From Oscillospiraceae bacterium (GTDB taxonomy: Bacteria > Bacillota > Clostridia > Oscillospirales > Ruminococcaceae), in the NCBI GenBank assembly GCA_022769365.1, contig JALEJO010000085.1:1-36702 (forward strand): a stretch of 36,702 nt of DNA, in the 5' to 3' direction. The position numbers and the translations under genes are program-made. Below, piece after piece: positions 24,135-31,672 of the stretch (its first letter is position 1; each line of letters opens with the position of its first letter). The notes below the pieces were generated by a model. The model was not told where the DNA came from. It saw only the letters and a list, made by a program, of their open reading frames with translations, and ran no database searches.

Positions 24135-25259
24135 ATGAATAAAAAAGCGTTAGCGTTGCTGTTGGCTCTTACAGCGGCACTCACAGGCTGCGGAATAGAA
24201 AGAATAAACAATCCCGCAGATGAAATTAATTCAGCAGACAACAAAGAACAGAAGGTAGCTGTAACAGAAGCACCGACAGAAGCGGTAACTACTACCACAA
24301 CAACAGTTTCGACAGGTTTGTCACTTCCTGTTGAAACGATAGAAACTGTTTCAAATGAATCAGCTGAAATAGTCAGCGGATGTATTTTAGCTGACAGCGG
24401 AACGCCGTGTGTTCGTGTTATGGAACAATATTATTACAGCGATGAAACATCAACAAAGTATGCTGACACACTTGAGGATTATTATAATGCACTTGGCGGA
24501 AATGTTAATGTTTATGGTATGGTAATACCTACATCTCAGGCATTTTATACACCTGCATCTATAGCAGGAGATTATAAAAATCAGGGCGAAGCAATGAAAG
24601 AAACATATGCAAAATTCACTGATGCAAAGCCTGTTGATATTTATGATATTTTAAATGAACATAAAAATGAATATATATATTCACGTTCAGATTATCACTG
24701 GCAGCCGCTTGGTGCATTTTATGCGGCATATACATTTGCACAGACAGCAGGTGTAGACTTTGCAGATTTTGGCACATATACAGCCGTTACAAGGCAGGAT
24801 TATCTCGGTTCGTTTTATAGTGTAAATAACATATCAGCACTTGCAGAATATCCTGATACTTTTACATATTATAAACCTGCAAATCTTGATATGTGTAAAT
24901 TTACATACTATAACACAGATTTTACAGGTGGTACAGAGGGCAGGTTATTTTATGAAGATAATGCAACATCAAGCAGTTACACGGTTTTTGTCGGACACGA
25001 TGATACAATACTTGAAGTTGATACAAATGCACAGTCAGACAGAACACTTGTTATTTTCAAAGACAGTTATGGCAACGCACTTGTTCCTTTTTTAACATCA
25101 TCATTCAAGAAAATATATCTTTGCGATTTCAGATATTTTGATTTAAATGCAATTAGTTTCATACAGCAACAGGGTGCAACTGACCTTCTTTTTGCAATGG
25201 GTGCACCAGCCTGCAATGACAGTAAAAAAGTTGGAATGCTTGCCTCAGATATGGGATAA
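24135..25259 (+). CDS. DHHW-family lipoprotein, SGNH/AlgX-like
   Basis: The 374-residue protein has a lipobox LTGC, with Cys19 as the lipidated residue, then a Thr/Val/Glu-rich linker to about residue 80. The rest resembles the DHHW family, related to AlgX/AlgJ SGNH-type O-acetyltransferases. The signature is RSDYHWQPLGA, with Asp186 and His188, and the putative nucleophile is Ser311 in KDSYGN. These give the Asp-His and Ser parts of a catalytic triad. It would be anchored at the outer face of the membrane and could add or remove acetyl groups on a surface polymer; this is inferred from the family. It lies 39 bases after the CAP gene and 20 bases before the next gene, with no promoter in between. 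Confidence 0.82.
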   Translation: MNKKALALLLALTAALTGCGIERINNPADEINSADNKEQKVAVTEAPTEAVTTTTTTVSTGLSLPVETIETVSNESAEIVSGCILADSGTPCVRVMEQYYYSDETSTKYADTLEDYYNALGGNVNVYGMVIPTSQAFYTPASIAGDYKNQGEAMKETYAKFTDAKPVDIYDILNEHKNEYIYSRSDYHWQPLGAFYAAYTFAQTAGVDFADFGTYTAVTRQDYLGSFYSVNNISALAEYPDTFTYYKPANLDMCKFTYYNTDFTGGTEGRLFYEDNATSSSYTVFVGHDDTILEVDTNAQSDRTLVIFKDSYGNALVPFLTSSFKKIYLCDFRYFDLNAISFIQQQGATDLLFAMGAPACNDSKKVGMLASDMG

Positions 25260-25279
25260 ATGAAAACGGAGAAAATAAA

Positions 25280-25999
25280 ATGAAAAAGAAAGCTAAAAAA
25301 AGAATAGTTTCCATTTTATGCAGTGCTTTTATGGGGTTTACTGTTTTAACAGCACCAATAAATGCATCAGCTGCCACAATGGAAGAAGTTAAAACAGCTG
25401 CAAAAGATGCAGGAGTTTCAGATTTTTATATAAGTCAGGGACTAAAAAATTCTGATGATTACACATCAAAACAATATGATGAAATGCTTGTTTATATAAA
25501 AAATTACAAAGATTCGGTAAACACATATCTTGCAAAATATTTTGGCGGAAATCCTGATGACTATTCATCGGGTGATACTTCAAGAGAAACAAACAACGAT
25601 TTTGTTAATATGGATATTGCCGAAAAGCAGAAATATTTACAAGGTTTATCTGACAGTGAAAGAAAAAGTTTTATAACAACAATGACAAATTCGGAAAGAA
25701 ACAGCGTTATAAAACAGCTTTCAACAACTGAAATAACAAGTATTTTAACACCACTTGTTGATTTTGCCAAAACACTTGGATATAATATTTCAATTGATGC
25801 AATAACAGGTTCAGCAATTGATATGACAATACGTGATGCAAACGGAAATATAATTGATTCTTCGTCAGTAGGTGCGGCAGTTGATGATGTTGGTTATGAT
25901 TATACAATTCCTGTACTTTCAGTTTTAGGTGCAATTGTTTTTTCAGTAGCTGGTTTTGTAGTCATAGATAAAAAAATAAAAAGGAGAGAGCAAAAATGA
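25280..25999 (+). CDS. Secreted, membrane-anchored protein; candidate sortase substrate
   Basis: The 239-residue protein is not recognised. It has a signal peptide (1-31, ending in ASA), a helical and polar ectodomain (about 32-205), one hydrophobic segment (about 208-229) and the basic tail KKIKRREQK. This C-terminal layout is that of a sortase sorting signal, but there is no LPXTG: the residues before the helix read DYTIP. Its stop codon overlaps the ATG of the sortase gene (ATGA at 25996-25999), so the two are made together. Either it is a non-canonical substrate of that sortase or a simple type I membrane partner. The sequence alone cannot decide. Confidence 0.75.
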   Translation: MKKKAKKRIVSILCSAFMGFTVLTAPINASAATMEEVKTAAKDAGVSDFYISQGLKNSDDYTSKQYDEMLVYIKNYKDSVNTYLAKYFGGNPDDYSSGDTSRETNNDFVNMDIAEKQKYLQGLSDSERKSFITTMTNSERNSVIKQLSTTEITSILTPLVDFAKTLGYNISIDAITGSAIDMTIRDANGNIIDSSSVGAAVDDVGYDYTIPVLSVLGAIVFSVAGFVVIDKKIKRREQK

Positions 26000-26658
26000 A
26001 AAATAATAATACAAATAAAATAGCGGCTTTGCTTACTCCTTTGCTGCTTTTCATAATGTGCGGAGCGATAACTTTTCTTATAATGATAGTTCCGTTCCAG
26101 AAATTCAAGGTATATTTAAATCTTGCATTTATGGATAATCTTGGAACAAAACCTGATTCATCAAGCGGTCTCGTTATAACTGAGGGAGAAATAGATACAA
26201 ATTACAATGGAACGGTTTACGAAAGCGGAAGAATTGACATTCCTTCATTTGGTCAGCAGTATGCAGTTTTAAAATGCGAAAAAAAGGGATTTACCGCACC
26301 TGTTTACTGGGGCAGTACAGATGAACTTCTTGAAAGAGGTGCTTGTCAGTCATCAGCTTCCGTTGTTCTTGGCGAAAAAGGAAATGTTGTTATAGATGCA
26401 CACGTTGACACATTTTTTGAGAAACTTTCAGAACTTGAAAATGGGGATGAAATTGTTCTCTATACAAATTATGGACGTTTCACTTACATAGTTGATAAAG
26501 AAATATCTTTTATGAAAAGCGATAAGACATATATTTTACCTAAAAATGAAGATATTCTTACTCTTTATACCTGCAAAAGACAGATACTCGGTTCATCAGA
26601 TGCAAGAACAGGTTTTACCTGTAATCTGAAACAAAAAGAATTCTATTATGAAAACTGA
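25996..26658 (+). CDS. Sortase
   Basis: The 220-residue transpeptidase has an N-terminal membrane anchor (about 8-33) and an extracellular sortase barrel. The catalytic set is His136 in DAHVDT, Cys193 in the typical TLYTC motif and Arg204 in DARTGF. Sortases cut a C-terminal sorting signal and join the protein to peptidoglycan or to a pilin. The sequence does not fix the class; the TLxTC motif and the short length fit housekeeping or class D/E-like forms. Cellulosome-forming ruminococci use a sortase to anchor their scaffoldins, which fits the dockerin genes around it, but no scaffoldin is in the window. It overlaps the upstream gene by four bases. Confidence 0.92.
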   Translation: MKNNNTNKIAALLTPLLLFIMCGAITFLIMIVPFQKFKVYLNLAFMDNLGTKPDSSSGLVITEGEIDTNYNGTVYESGRIDIPSFGQQYAVLKCEKKGFTAPVYWGSTDELLERGACQSSASVVLGEKGNVVIDAHVDTFFEKLSELENGDEIVLYTNYGRFTYIVDKEISFMKSDKTYILPKNEDILTLYTCKRQILGSSDARTGFTCNLKQKEFYYEN

Positions 26659-26679
26659 TGAGGGAGGGTATCTGAAAAA

Positions 26680-27546
26680 ATGAATTCAAAACATTATATA
26701 TTGAATGTTATTCTTAGTATTTTTGCGGTATTTTTAATATCAGCATCGTGGATTTGTACGGCTGTTATCGGAACATTTGGGAGATATGGCTGTTATGAAA
26801 AAATCATAGAAAAAAATAATATTTGCTCCTATGCACAGGAAAGTATTGAAAAATCTTTTGAGGAATATTCTCACACAAGCGGAATTGAAAAAGAAACATT
26901 TTCAGCTTATTATGATGAAAATTTCATCAAAGAAAATATAGATTCAAATATAGAAAATTTTCTTGATGTTTTGCTTGGAAAAAAGGAAAATTATGACTAT
27001 GTTTCATCAGTGGATTTTTCAAATGCAGATGAAACAATAGATTCATTCTTTAATGATTATGCAGAAAAAACAGGTTATGTAAAAGATGAAGTATATGAAG
27101 AAAAGTTAACTGAAACAAAAGAAAAAGCACACGAGATATTTACAGATAAAACAGATGTTTTCAGATTTTCTCTTATGAATGAAAATGGAATAATTCAGAA
27201 GGTTTCTTCAAAAATTTACCTTATAAAGGTAATGTTTGCGGCTTGCTATGTTCTTGCCATTATATTTATTTTCTTAATCATAATAATAAACAAAAAAGAA
27301 AGTTTATATTGGCTTGGCTGTCCGTTTTTTGTTTCGGGACTTTTGCTTTTAATACCTTCGGTTTATATAAAAGCATCAGGATTTATAAACGGTTTTACAG
27401 TAAAAGAAAGGCCTGTTTTCTATTCAATAACAGGTTTGCTTGATTCGGCTTTGAATAATACACTTGCATTTGCACTTGTTTCAATTATTTTCGGATTAGT
27501 ATTTTTATTTCTTGGAATTTTTTTGAAAAAGACAGAGAAAAAATAA
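26680..27546 (+). CDS. Multi-pass membrane protein of unknown function
   Basis: The 288-residue protein has one N-terminal membrane segment (about 6-31), a charged extracellular domain of about 145 residues (Glu, Asp, Tyr, Phe and Asn-rich) and three C-terminal segments (about 182-205, 210-229, 258-281). No catalytic motif or known family is recognised. TGAGGGAGGG lies before the ATG at 26680, 21 bases after the sortase stop. Its place in the operon suggests a role in the same surface process, perhaps as an accessory or chaperone of the sortase system; this is inference only. Confidence 0.75.
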   Translation: MNSKHYILNVILSIFAVFLISASWICTAVIGTFGRYGCYEKIIEKNNICSYAQESIEKSFEEYSHTSGIEKETFSAYYDENFIKENIDSNIENFLDVLLGKKENYDYVSSVDFSNADETIDSFFNDYAEKTGYVKDEVYEEKLTETKEKAHEIFTDKTDVFRFSLMNENGIIQKVSSKIYLIKVMFAACYVLAIIFIFLIIIINKKESLYWLGCPFFVSGLLLLIPSVYIKASGFINGFTVKERPVFYSITGLLDSALNNTLAFALVSIIFGLVFLFLGIFLKKTEKK

Positions 27547-27565
27547 ATGAAAAGGAGATGTTATC

Positions 27566-28360
27566 TTGATAACAGATACACATACACATTGTTTTCCTGA
27601 TAAACTTGCACCTCGTGCAATCGGGGCGTTAAGTCAGCAGCTTGGCGGATATAAACCTTACGCAGATGGTACACTTGCAGGTATGCAGAAACTTATGCAT
27701 GAAGCAGGTGTAGGAAGGTCTGTTATTGCAAGTATTGCAACAAATGCACATCAAATGAAATCCGTAAATAATTTTGCGGCTGAATGTATGAAAAATAATG
27801 ATGATATTATTGGGTTTGGTTCTGTTTTTCCTGATGCAGATGATGTAATGGAAGAACTTGAAAGAATTAAATCACTTGGACTAAAAGGAGTGAAACTCCA
27901 TCCTGATTTCCAGCAGTTTTATGTTGATGATGAAAAAATGAAAGATATTTATAAAAAAATATCATCTCTTGGACTTGTGTTGCTGTTCCATTCTGGCGTA
28001 GATGACGGTTTTAAACCACCATATCATTGTACACCTGAAAGACTTTTAAAAGCTTTAAAATGGCTTGAAATGCCTGTTATAGCGGCACACTGGGGCGGGA
28101 ATAAAATGTATGATGAAGTTTTAGAAAAACTTTGTGGTACAGACATTTATTTTGACACAGCACTCGGATATAATTATGTTTCAAAAGAAGAAGCTGAAAA
28201 AATAATAGAAAAACATGGTGCAGATAGAATATTATTTGGTTCTGATTCACCGTGGCATAGTCCAAAAATGGAGAAAGATTTTATCAATTCACTTAATACA
28301 AGTGATACATTAAAAGCAAAAATTTTTGAGGAGAACGCTGAGAAGCTGTTTGGAATATAG
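27566..28360 (+). CDS. Metal-dependent amidohydrolase (amidohydrolase-2 family)
   Basis: The 264-residue TIM-barrel hydrolase carries all metal-binding positions: His6 and His8 in DTHTH, His112 in KLHPDF, His142 in LFHSG, His175 in AAHWGG and Asp227 in GSDSPW. Such enzymes hydrolyse or decarboxylate small molecules; the substrate is unknown. It starts at a TTG (27566), chosen because AAAGGAG (27551-27557) precedes it and the protein begins directly with the first metal motif; the nearby ATG at 27558 is out of frame and stops at once. It is the last gene of the run from the CAP protein and is closed by a terminator. It has no signal peptide, unlike its neighbours. Confidence 0.88.
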   Translation: MITDTHTHCFPDKLAPRAIGALSQQLGGYKPYADGTLAGMQKLMHEAGVGRSVIASIATNAHQMKSVNNFAAECMKNNDDIIGFGSVFPDADDVMEELERIKSLGLKGVKLHPDFQQFYVDDEKMKDIYKKISSLGLVLLFHSGVDDGFKPPYHCTPERLLKALKWLEMPVIAAHWGGNKMYDEVLEKLCGTDIYFDTALGYNYVSKEEAEKIIEKHGADRILFGSDSPWHSPKMEKDFINSLNTSDTLKAKIFEENAEKLFGI

Positions 28361-28363
28361 AAT

Positions 28364-28393
28364 AAAAAGGGAACATTAAAAGTTCCCTTTTTA
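28364..28393 (+). terminator. Terminator of the CAP-sortase-amidohydrolase operon
   Basis: A perfect 11-base-pair stem AAAAAGGGAAC (28364-28374) with GTTCCCTTTTT (28382-28392), a 7-base loop and a T run, directly after the amidohydrolase stop. Confidence 0.9.
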
Positions 28394-28420
28394 CATTTTA
28401 CAATAGTTATAATAAGCATA

Positions 28421-28455
28421 AAAAAGCAGGTATACCATTTGGCAATACCTGCTTT
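28421..28455 (-). terminator. Terminator of the split-dockerin gene
   Basis: A perfect 11-base-pair stem AAAGCAGGTAT (28423-28433) with ATACCTGCTTT (28445-28455). The minus strand continues into TTTTT, so it serves the minus-strand gene that stops at 28485. Confidence 0.88.
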
Positions 28456-28484
28456 AATTATTTAAGTAAGAATATTTTTAAAAA

Positions 28485-29309
28485 TTATTCAGCTGAAGTT
28501 GTTGTAGCAGCTTCTGTTGATTCTGTTGCAACTGTTGTAGCTTCTGTTACAGCTGTTGTAGTAGCTTCTGTTGATCCTGTTGAAACTTCTGTTGCAACTG
28601 TTGTAGCAGCTTCTGTTGATTCTGTTGCAACTGTTGTTTCTACATTTCCTATGATTGAATCTGCATAGTACTGAAGAATTAAAATAGCATCCTTTGTATC
28701 TACTTCGCCGTCACCATTAACATCACCAATTGAATATGTTTTTTCAGTTGTAGCTTCTGTACTTGCATCTGTTGAAGCTTCTGTGCTTTCAGTAGATGTT
28801 TCAGTACTTGTGCTTGTTGAAGCTTCTGTATTTGCATCTGTAGATTCTGTTGAAGCATCTGCGGCACCGTTGAACTGAACCTTTGGACCATCAGTTTTTG
28901 TTGCTGCTTCTGTTGCGTCTGTTGTATTTTCTGTTACAGCTGTTGTAACTTCAGTCGCTCCAGCTGTTGTAGCTTCAGTATTGTCTGTAGTTGCTGTTAC
29001 AGCTTCTGTGCTTTCAGTAGTTTCTTCTGAATCGCCTGAAAGGAACTTGTCAATAGTAAGATCTTTATCCAAAATCTTTTCTGCATAGAACTGTAATACC
29101 TTGATAGCATCTTTTGAATCAACTGCACCATCCTTAGTAAGATCACCATAATCTACAACAGGATTACCTGAAACACTTGCTTTTGTTTCTGTAGTTGCAG
29201 TTGTTTCTGTTGAGTTTTCACCTTCTACTGCATATGCAACACTTGTTGCTGAGAATGTAAGTACCATTGCAGATGCAAAGGCAGCGATTTTTGTGAATTT
29301 TTTGTTCAT
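28485..29309 (-). CDS. Secreted protein with two separated dockerin half-repeats
   Basis: The 274-residue protein has a signal peptide (1 to about 27, ending in AYA) and two dockerin-type F-hand repeats that are far apart: DYGDLTKDGAVDSKDAIKVL (about 53-72) and SIGDVNGDGEVDTKDAILIL (about 193-212). About 120 residues lie between them, mostly low-complexity Thr, Ser, Glu and Ala, and a second Thr/Glu/Ala tail follows (about 223-274). In a normal dockerin the two repeats are about 30 residues apart and fold together. There is no catalytic or binding domain, membrane anchor or sorting signal. The protein may be a cohesin-binding linker, a decoy, or a glycosylated cell-surface filler. Its promoter is perfect, so it is likely abundant. 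Confidence 0.85.
   Translation of the reverse strand: MNKKFTKIAAFASAMVLTFSATSVAYAVEGENSTETTATTETKASVSGNPVVDYGDLTKDGAVDSKDAIKVLQFYAEKILDKDLTIDKFLSGDSEETTESTEAVTATTDNTEATTAGATEVTTAVTENTTDATEAATKTDGPKVQFNGAADASTESTDANTEASTSTSTETSTESTEASTDASTEATTEKTYSIGDVNGDGEVDTKDAILILQYYADSIIGNVETTVATESTEAATTVATEVSTGSTEATTTAVTEATTVATESTEAATTTSAE
28501..28637. repeat. 38-base exact direct repeat inside the split-dockerin gene
   Basis: The 38 bases at 28501-28538 recur exactly at 28600-28637, 99 bases (33 codons) apart and in frame. They encode part of the Thr/Glu/Ala-rich tail. The repeats could let the tail lengthen or shorten by slippage or recombination. Confidence 0.8.
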
Positions 29310-29430
29310 AATCGAAATTCCTCTTTCCTCAAATATTCATTTGAAATTATTTAGCATTTCTGCTATTTTTCTTAAATAACAAATTTTGCCCTATAAACAG
29401 CATATAATATGTTATCCGTCTACGCTTTAT

Positions 29431-29459
29431 ATTATAACTCTTTTTTCGTGAAATGTCAA
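29431..29459 (-). promoter_or_regulatory. Consensus promoter of the split-dockerin gene
   Basis: On the minus strand TTGACA (29454-29459) and TATAAT (29431-29436) with a 17-base spacer, both perfect. It gives a leader of about 115 bases before the ATG at 29309, with AGAGGAA as the ribosome binding site. The leader has no obvious terminator-like fold. Confidence 0.85.
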
Positions 29460-29563
29460 CTTTTATTATTAACAATATAACTTTGTAAACAAATTTCTTT
29501 TTGTGGAAGTTGTATAATTAACGTTGCTTATTATGTATAACTTCACTTTTTTTTCTTATTTGG

Positions 29564-29592
29564 TTGACATTTCTTAAAAAATAAGTTACAAT
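29564..29592 (+). promoter_or_regulatory. Promoter of glgA
   Basis: TTGACA (29564-29569) and TACAAT (29587-29592) with a 17-base spacer. Transcription would start near 29599, which makes the far-upstream ATG at 29613 an unlikely start and leaves a leader of about 77-104 bases. This promoter and the divergent one above fill the 366-base gap. Confidence 0.8.
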
Positions 29593-29672
29593 ATATGTAG
29601 GGATATTTTTGGATGAATCCCAAGTTGATTTTAAGACAAATTATAACTTTAATAAACCATAAAAAGGAGGAA

Positions 29673-29692
29673 GCTGTGTTTTGCGGCACAGC
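29673..29692 (+). promoter_or_regulatory. Hairpin between ribosome binding site and ATG of glgA
   Basis: GCTGTG (29673-29678) pairs with CACAGC (29687-29692), directly after AAGGAGG (29664-29670). The hairpin covers the in-frame GTG at 29676. If folded, it would bring the ribosome binding site to about 12 bases from the conserved ATG at 29703. Confidence 0.5.
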
Positions 29693-31163
29693 AAAGTTTA
29701 AAATGAAAAATATATTATTTGCAGCTTCGGAATGCGTTCCATTTATTAAAACAGGAGGTCTTGCAGACGTTGTCGGTGCACTTCCTAAATATCTGAACAA
29801 AAAGCAGTTTGATGTCAGAGTTGTTATGCCATACTACACAAATATTCCTGAAAAATACAGAAAAGATTTCAGATTTAAACAGTGTTTCTATATGGACTAT
29901 ACGTCTAATCACGGAAATTTACAGCACGTTGGTATTATGGAATATGAATATGGCGGAGTTATGTTCTATTTTATAGATAATGAATATTTCTTTAAATGTG
30001 ACGGAAAATCTCCTTATACAAGTGATTTAAGATGGGATATTGAAAGATATACATTTTTCTGTAAAGCAGTTCTTGCAGCAATGCCCGTTATAGGATTTCA
30101 CCCTGATATAATTCATTGTCACGACTGGCAGACAGGTTTTATTCCTGTTTTCCTTCACACAACTTTCGCAACTCATCCATTCTATAATGGAACAAAGTCA
30201 ATTATGACAATACACAACCTCAAATTCCAGGGTATATGGGATAAGGAAGCAATTCAGTTCTACACAGATCTTCCTGATTATATGTTTACACCTGATAAAC
30301 TTGAATTCAAGAGAGATGCAAATATGCTTAAAGGCGGACTCGTTTACGCTGACTATATAACAACAGTAAGTGAAACATATGCAGAGGAAATAAAGACTCC
30401 TGAATATGGTGAACAGCTTGACGGACTTTTAAGAGCAAGAAGTTTTTCACTCAGAGGAATTGTAAATGGTATTGATTACCAGATTTATAATCCTGAATCT
30501 GATCAGAAAATTGACTTCAGATATAATATAAATAATTTCAGAGCGATGAAAGACAAGAACAAACTTGCACTCCAGAAACAGCTTGGACTTCCACAGGATA
30601 AGAACAAGTTTATGATAGGCATTATTTCAAGACTTACAGACCAGAAAGGTCTTGACCTTGTAAATTGGGTAGCTGACAGATTAACAGATCCATATACACA
30701 GTTTGTCGTTATTGGTACAGGTGAACAGAGATACGAAGATATGTTCCGTTATTATCAAGGAAAATATCCTGACAGATTTTCAGCAAATATCTGTTATTCA
30801 GACCCACTTGCACATAAGCTTTATTCAGCGGCTGATCTTATGATGGTTCCTTCACGTTTTGAACCTTGCGGTCTTACACAGCTTATTGCTTTAAGATATG
30901 GCACACTTCCTCTTGTTCGTGAAACAGGCGGACTTAAAGACACAGTTGAACCATACAATGAATATTCAAACACAGGTACAGGTTTCACATTCACAAATTA
31001 TAATGCAGAAGATATGCTTTCTGTTATCAATTATGCAAAGCAGGTTTATTTCGATACACCTGAAAAGTGGAACGAAATGGTTAAGAGAGGTATGCAGAAA
31101 GACTTTTCATGGAACGCATCAGCATTGCAGTACGAAGGTATGTATAACTGGCTTACTTATTGA
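29676..31163 (+). CDS. glgA: Glycogen synthase (GT5, ADP-glucose)
   Basis: The enzyme moves glucose from ADP-glucose to a growing alpha-1,4-glucan. In numbering from the ATG at 29703 (486 residues), the ADP-glucose loop is KTGGLADV (16-23) and the catalytic Glu387 lies in EPCGLTQ, close to the E. coli positions. The length fits bacterial GlgA. The start is ambiguous. AAGGAGG at 29664-29670 points to the GTG at 29676 (495 residues), while family comparison favours MKNILFAASEC at 29703, which has no close ribosome binding site of its own. The gene stands alone with promoter and terminator; other glg genes are not in the window. Confidence 0.94.
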   Translation: MFCGTAKFKMKNILFAASECVPFIKTGGLADVVGALPKYLNKKQFDVRVVMPYYTNIPEKYRKDFRFKQCFYMDYTSNHGNLQHVGIMEYEYGGVMFYFIDNEYFFKCDGKSPYTSDLRWDIERYTFFCKAVLAAMPVIGFHPDIIHCHDWQTGFIPVFLHTTFATHPFYNGTKSIMTIHNLKFQGIWDKEAIQFYTDLPDYMFTPDKLEFKRDANMLKGGLVYADYITTVSETYAEEIKTPEYGEQLDGLLRARSFSLRGIVNGIDYQIYNPESDQKIDFRYNINNFRAMKDKNKLALQKQLGLPQDKNKFMIGIISRLTDQKGLDLVNWVADRLTDPYTQFVVIGTGEQRYEDMFRYYQGKYPDRFSANICYSDPLAHKLYSAADLMMVPSRFEPCGLTQLIALRYGTLPLVRETGGLKDTVEPYNEYSNTGTGFTFTNYNAEDMLSVINYAKQVYFDTPEKWNEMVKRGMQKDFSWNASALQYEGMYNWLTY

Positions 31164-31181
31164 TTTTTTAGCTTGTAAAAC

Positions 31182-31213
31182 AAAAAGTCTCCTTTATCGG
31201 GAGACTTTTTTAA
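31182..31213 (+). terminator. Rho-independent terminator of glgA
   Basis: A perfect 11-base-pair stem, AAAAAGTCTCC (31182-31192) with GGAGACTTTTT (31200-31210), ending in a T run. It abuts the left end of repeat copy 3. Confidence 0.9.
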
Positions 31214-31457
31214 TGAGGAATTAGGAATTAGGAATGGTGATGTCAGCTTCGCTGACGGGTTTTTAACCTCTCCACCGCCTGACGGCGGTCCCCCTCTCCT
31301 TTCAGGAGAGGCTTTAGGTAGACATACTTGTTTAATTTGCAAGGTTATTATTACAGGCTCTCCTGAAAGGGGAGCTGGCAAGCCGTAAGGCTTGACAGAA
31401 GGGTCTTAGATAGGTCACCAAACGGCGGCACCACAATTTCTCACTCCTCATTATTAA
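31212..31457. repeat. Palindromic repeat element, copy 3 (inverted relative to copy 2)
   Basis: The left end AATGAGGAATTAGGAATTAG, then GAATGGTGATGTC, corresponds to the reverse complement of the right end of copy 2. Inside, in mirrored order, are GTCAGC-ttc-GCTGAC, ACCGCC-tga-CGGCGGT, CTCTCCTTTCAGGAGAG, a unique centre of about 40 bases, CTCTCCTGAAAGGGGAG and CAAGCC-gtaa-GGCTTG. The right end (ACAATTTCTCACTCCTCATT) is more degenerate. The centres of copies 2 and 3 do not match. No coding content. The 130 bases that follow to the dacA promoter contain only a small GCGAC-ac-GTCGC hairpin (31481-31492). Confidence 0.85.
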
Positions 31458-31592
31458 TAACATGGGGTAAATTGGCTGCGGCGACACGTCGCTTTATCAT
31501 TGATTTATGACATAAACGACAGTTTTAAACGTCTTTTTTTGTCACCTAATCACATAAACAGATTTTTAATTGCAGAAATTTGGGAAAAACTA

Positions 31593-31621
31593 TTGACAAA
31601 ATCAAGAAAATGTAATAAAAT
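31593..31621 (+). promoter_or_regulatory. Promoter of the dacA/VanY-like pair
   Basis: TTGACA (31593-31598) and TAAAAT (31616-31621) with a 17-base spacer; leader of about 45 bases. Confidence 0.8.
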
Positions 31622-31672
31622 AAAAGTTACAAAAAATAGAAAAAAGAATGTGTTTGAAAGGACATGTGTAGA

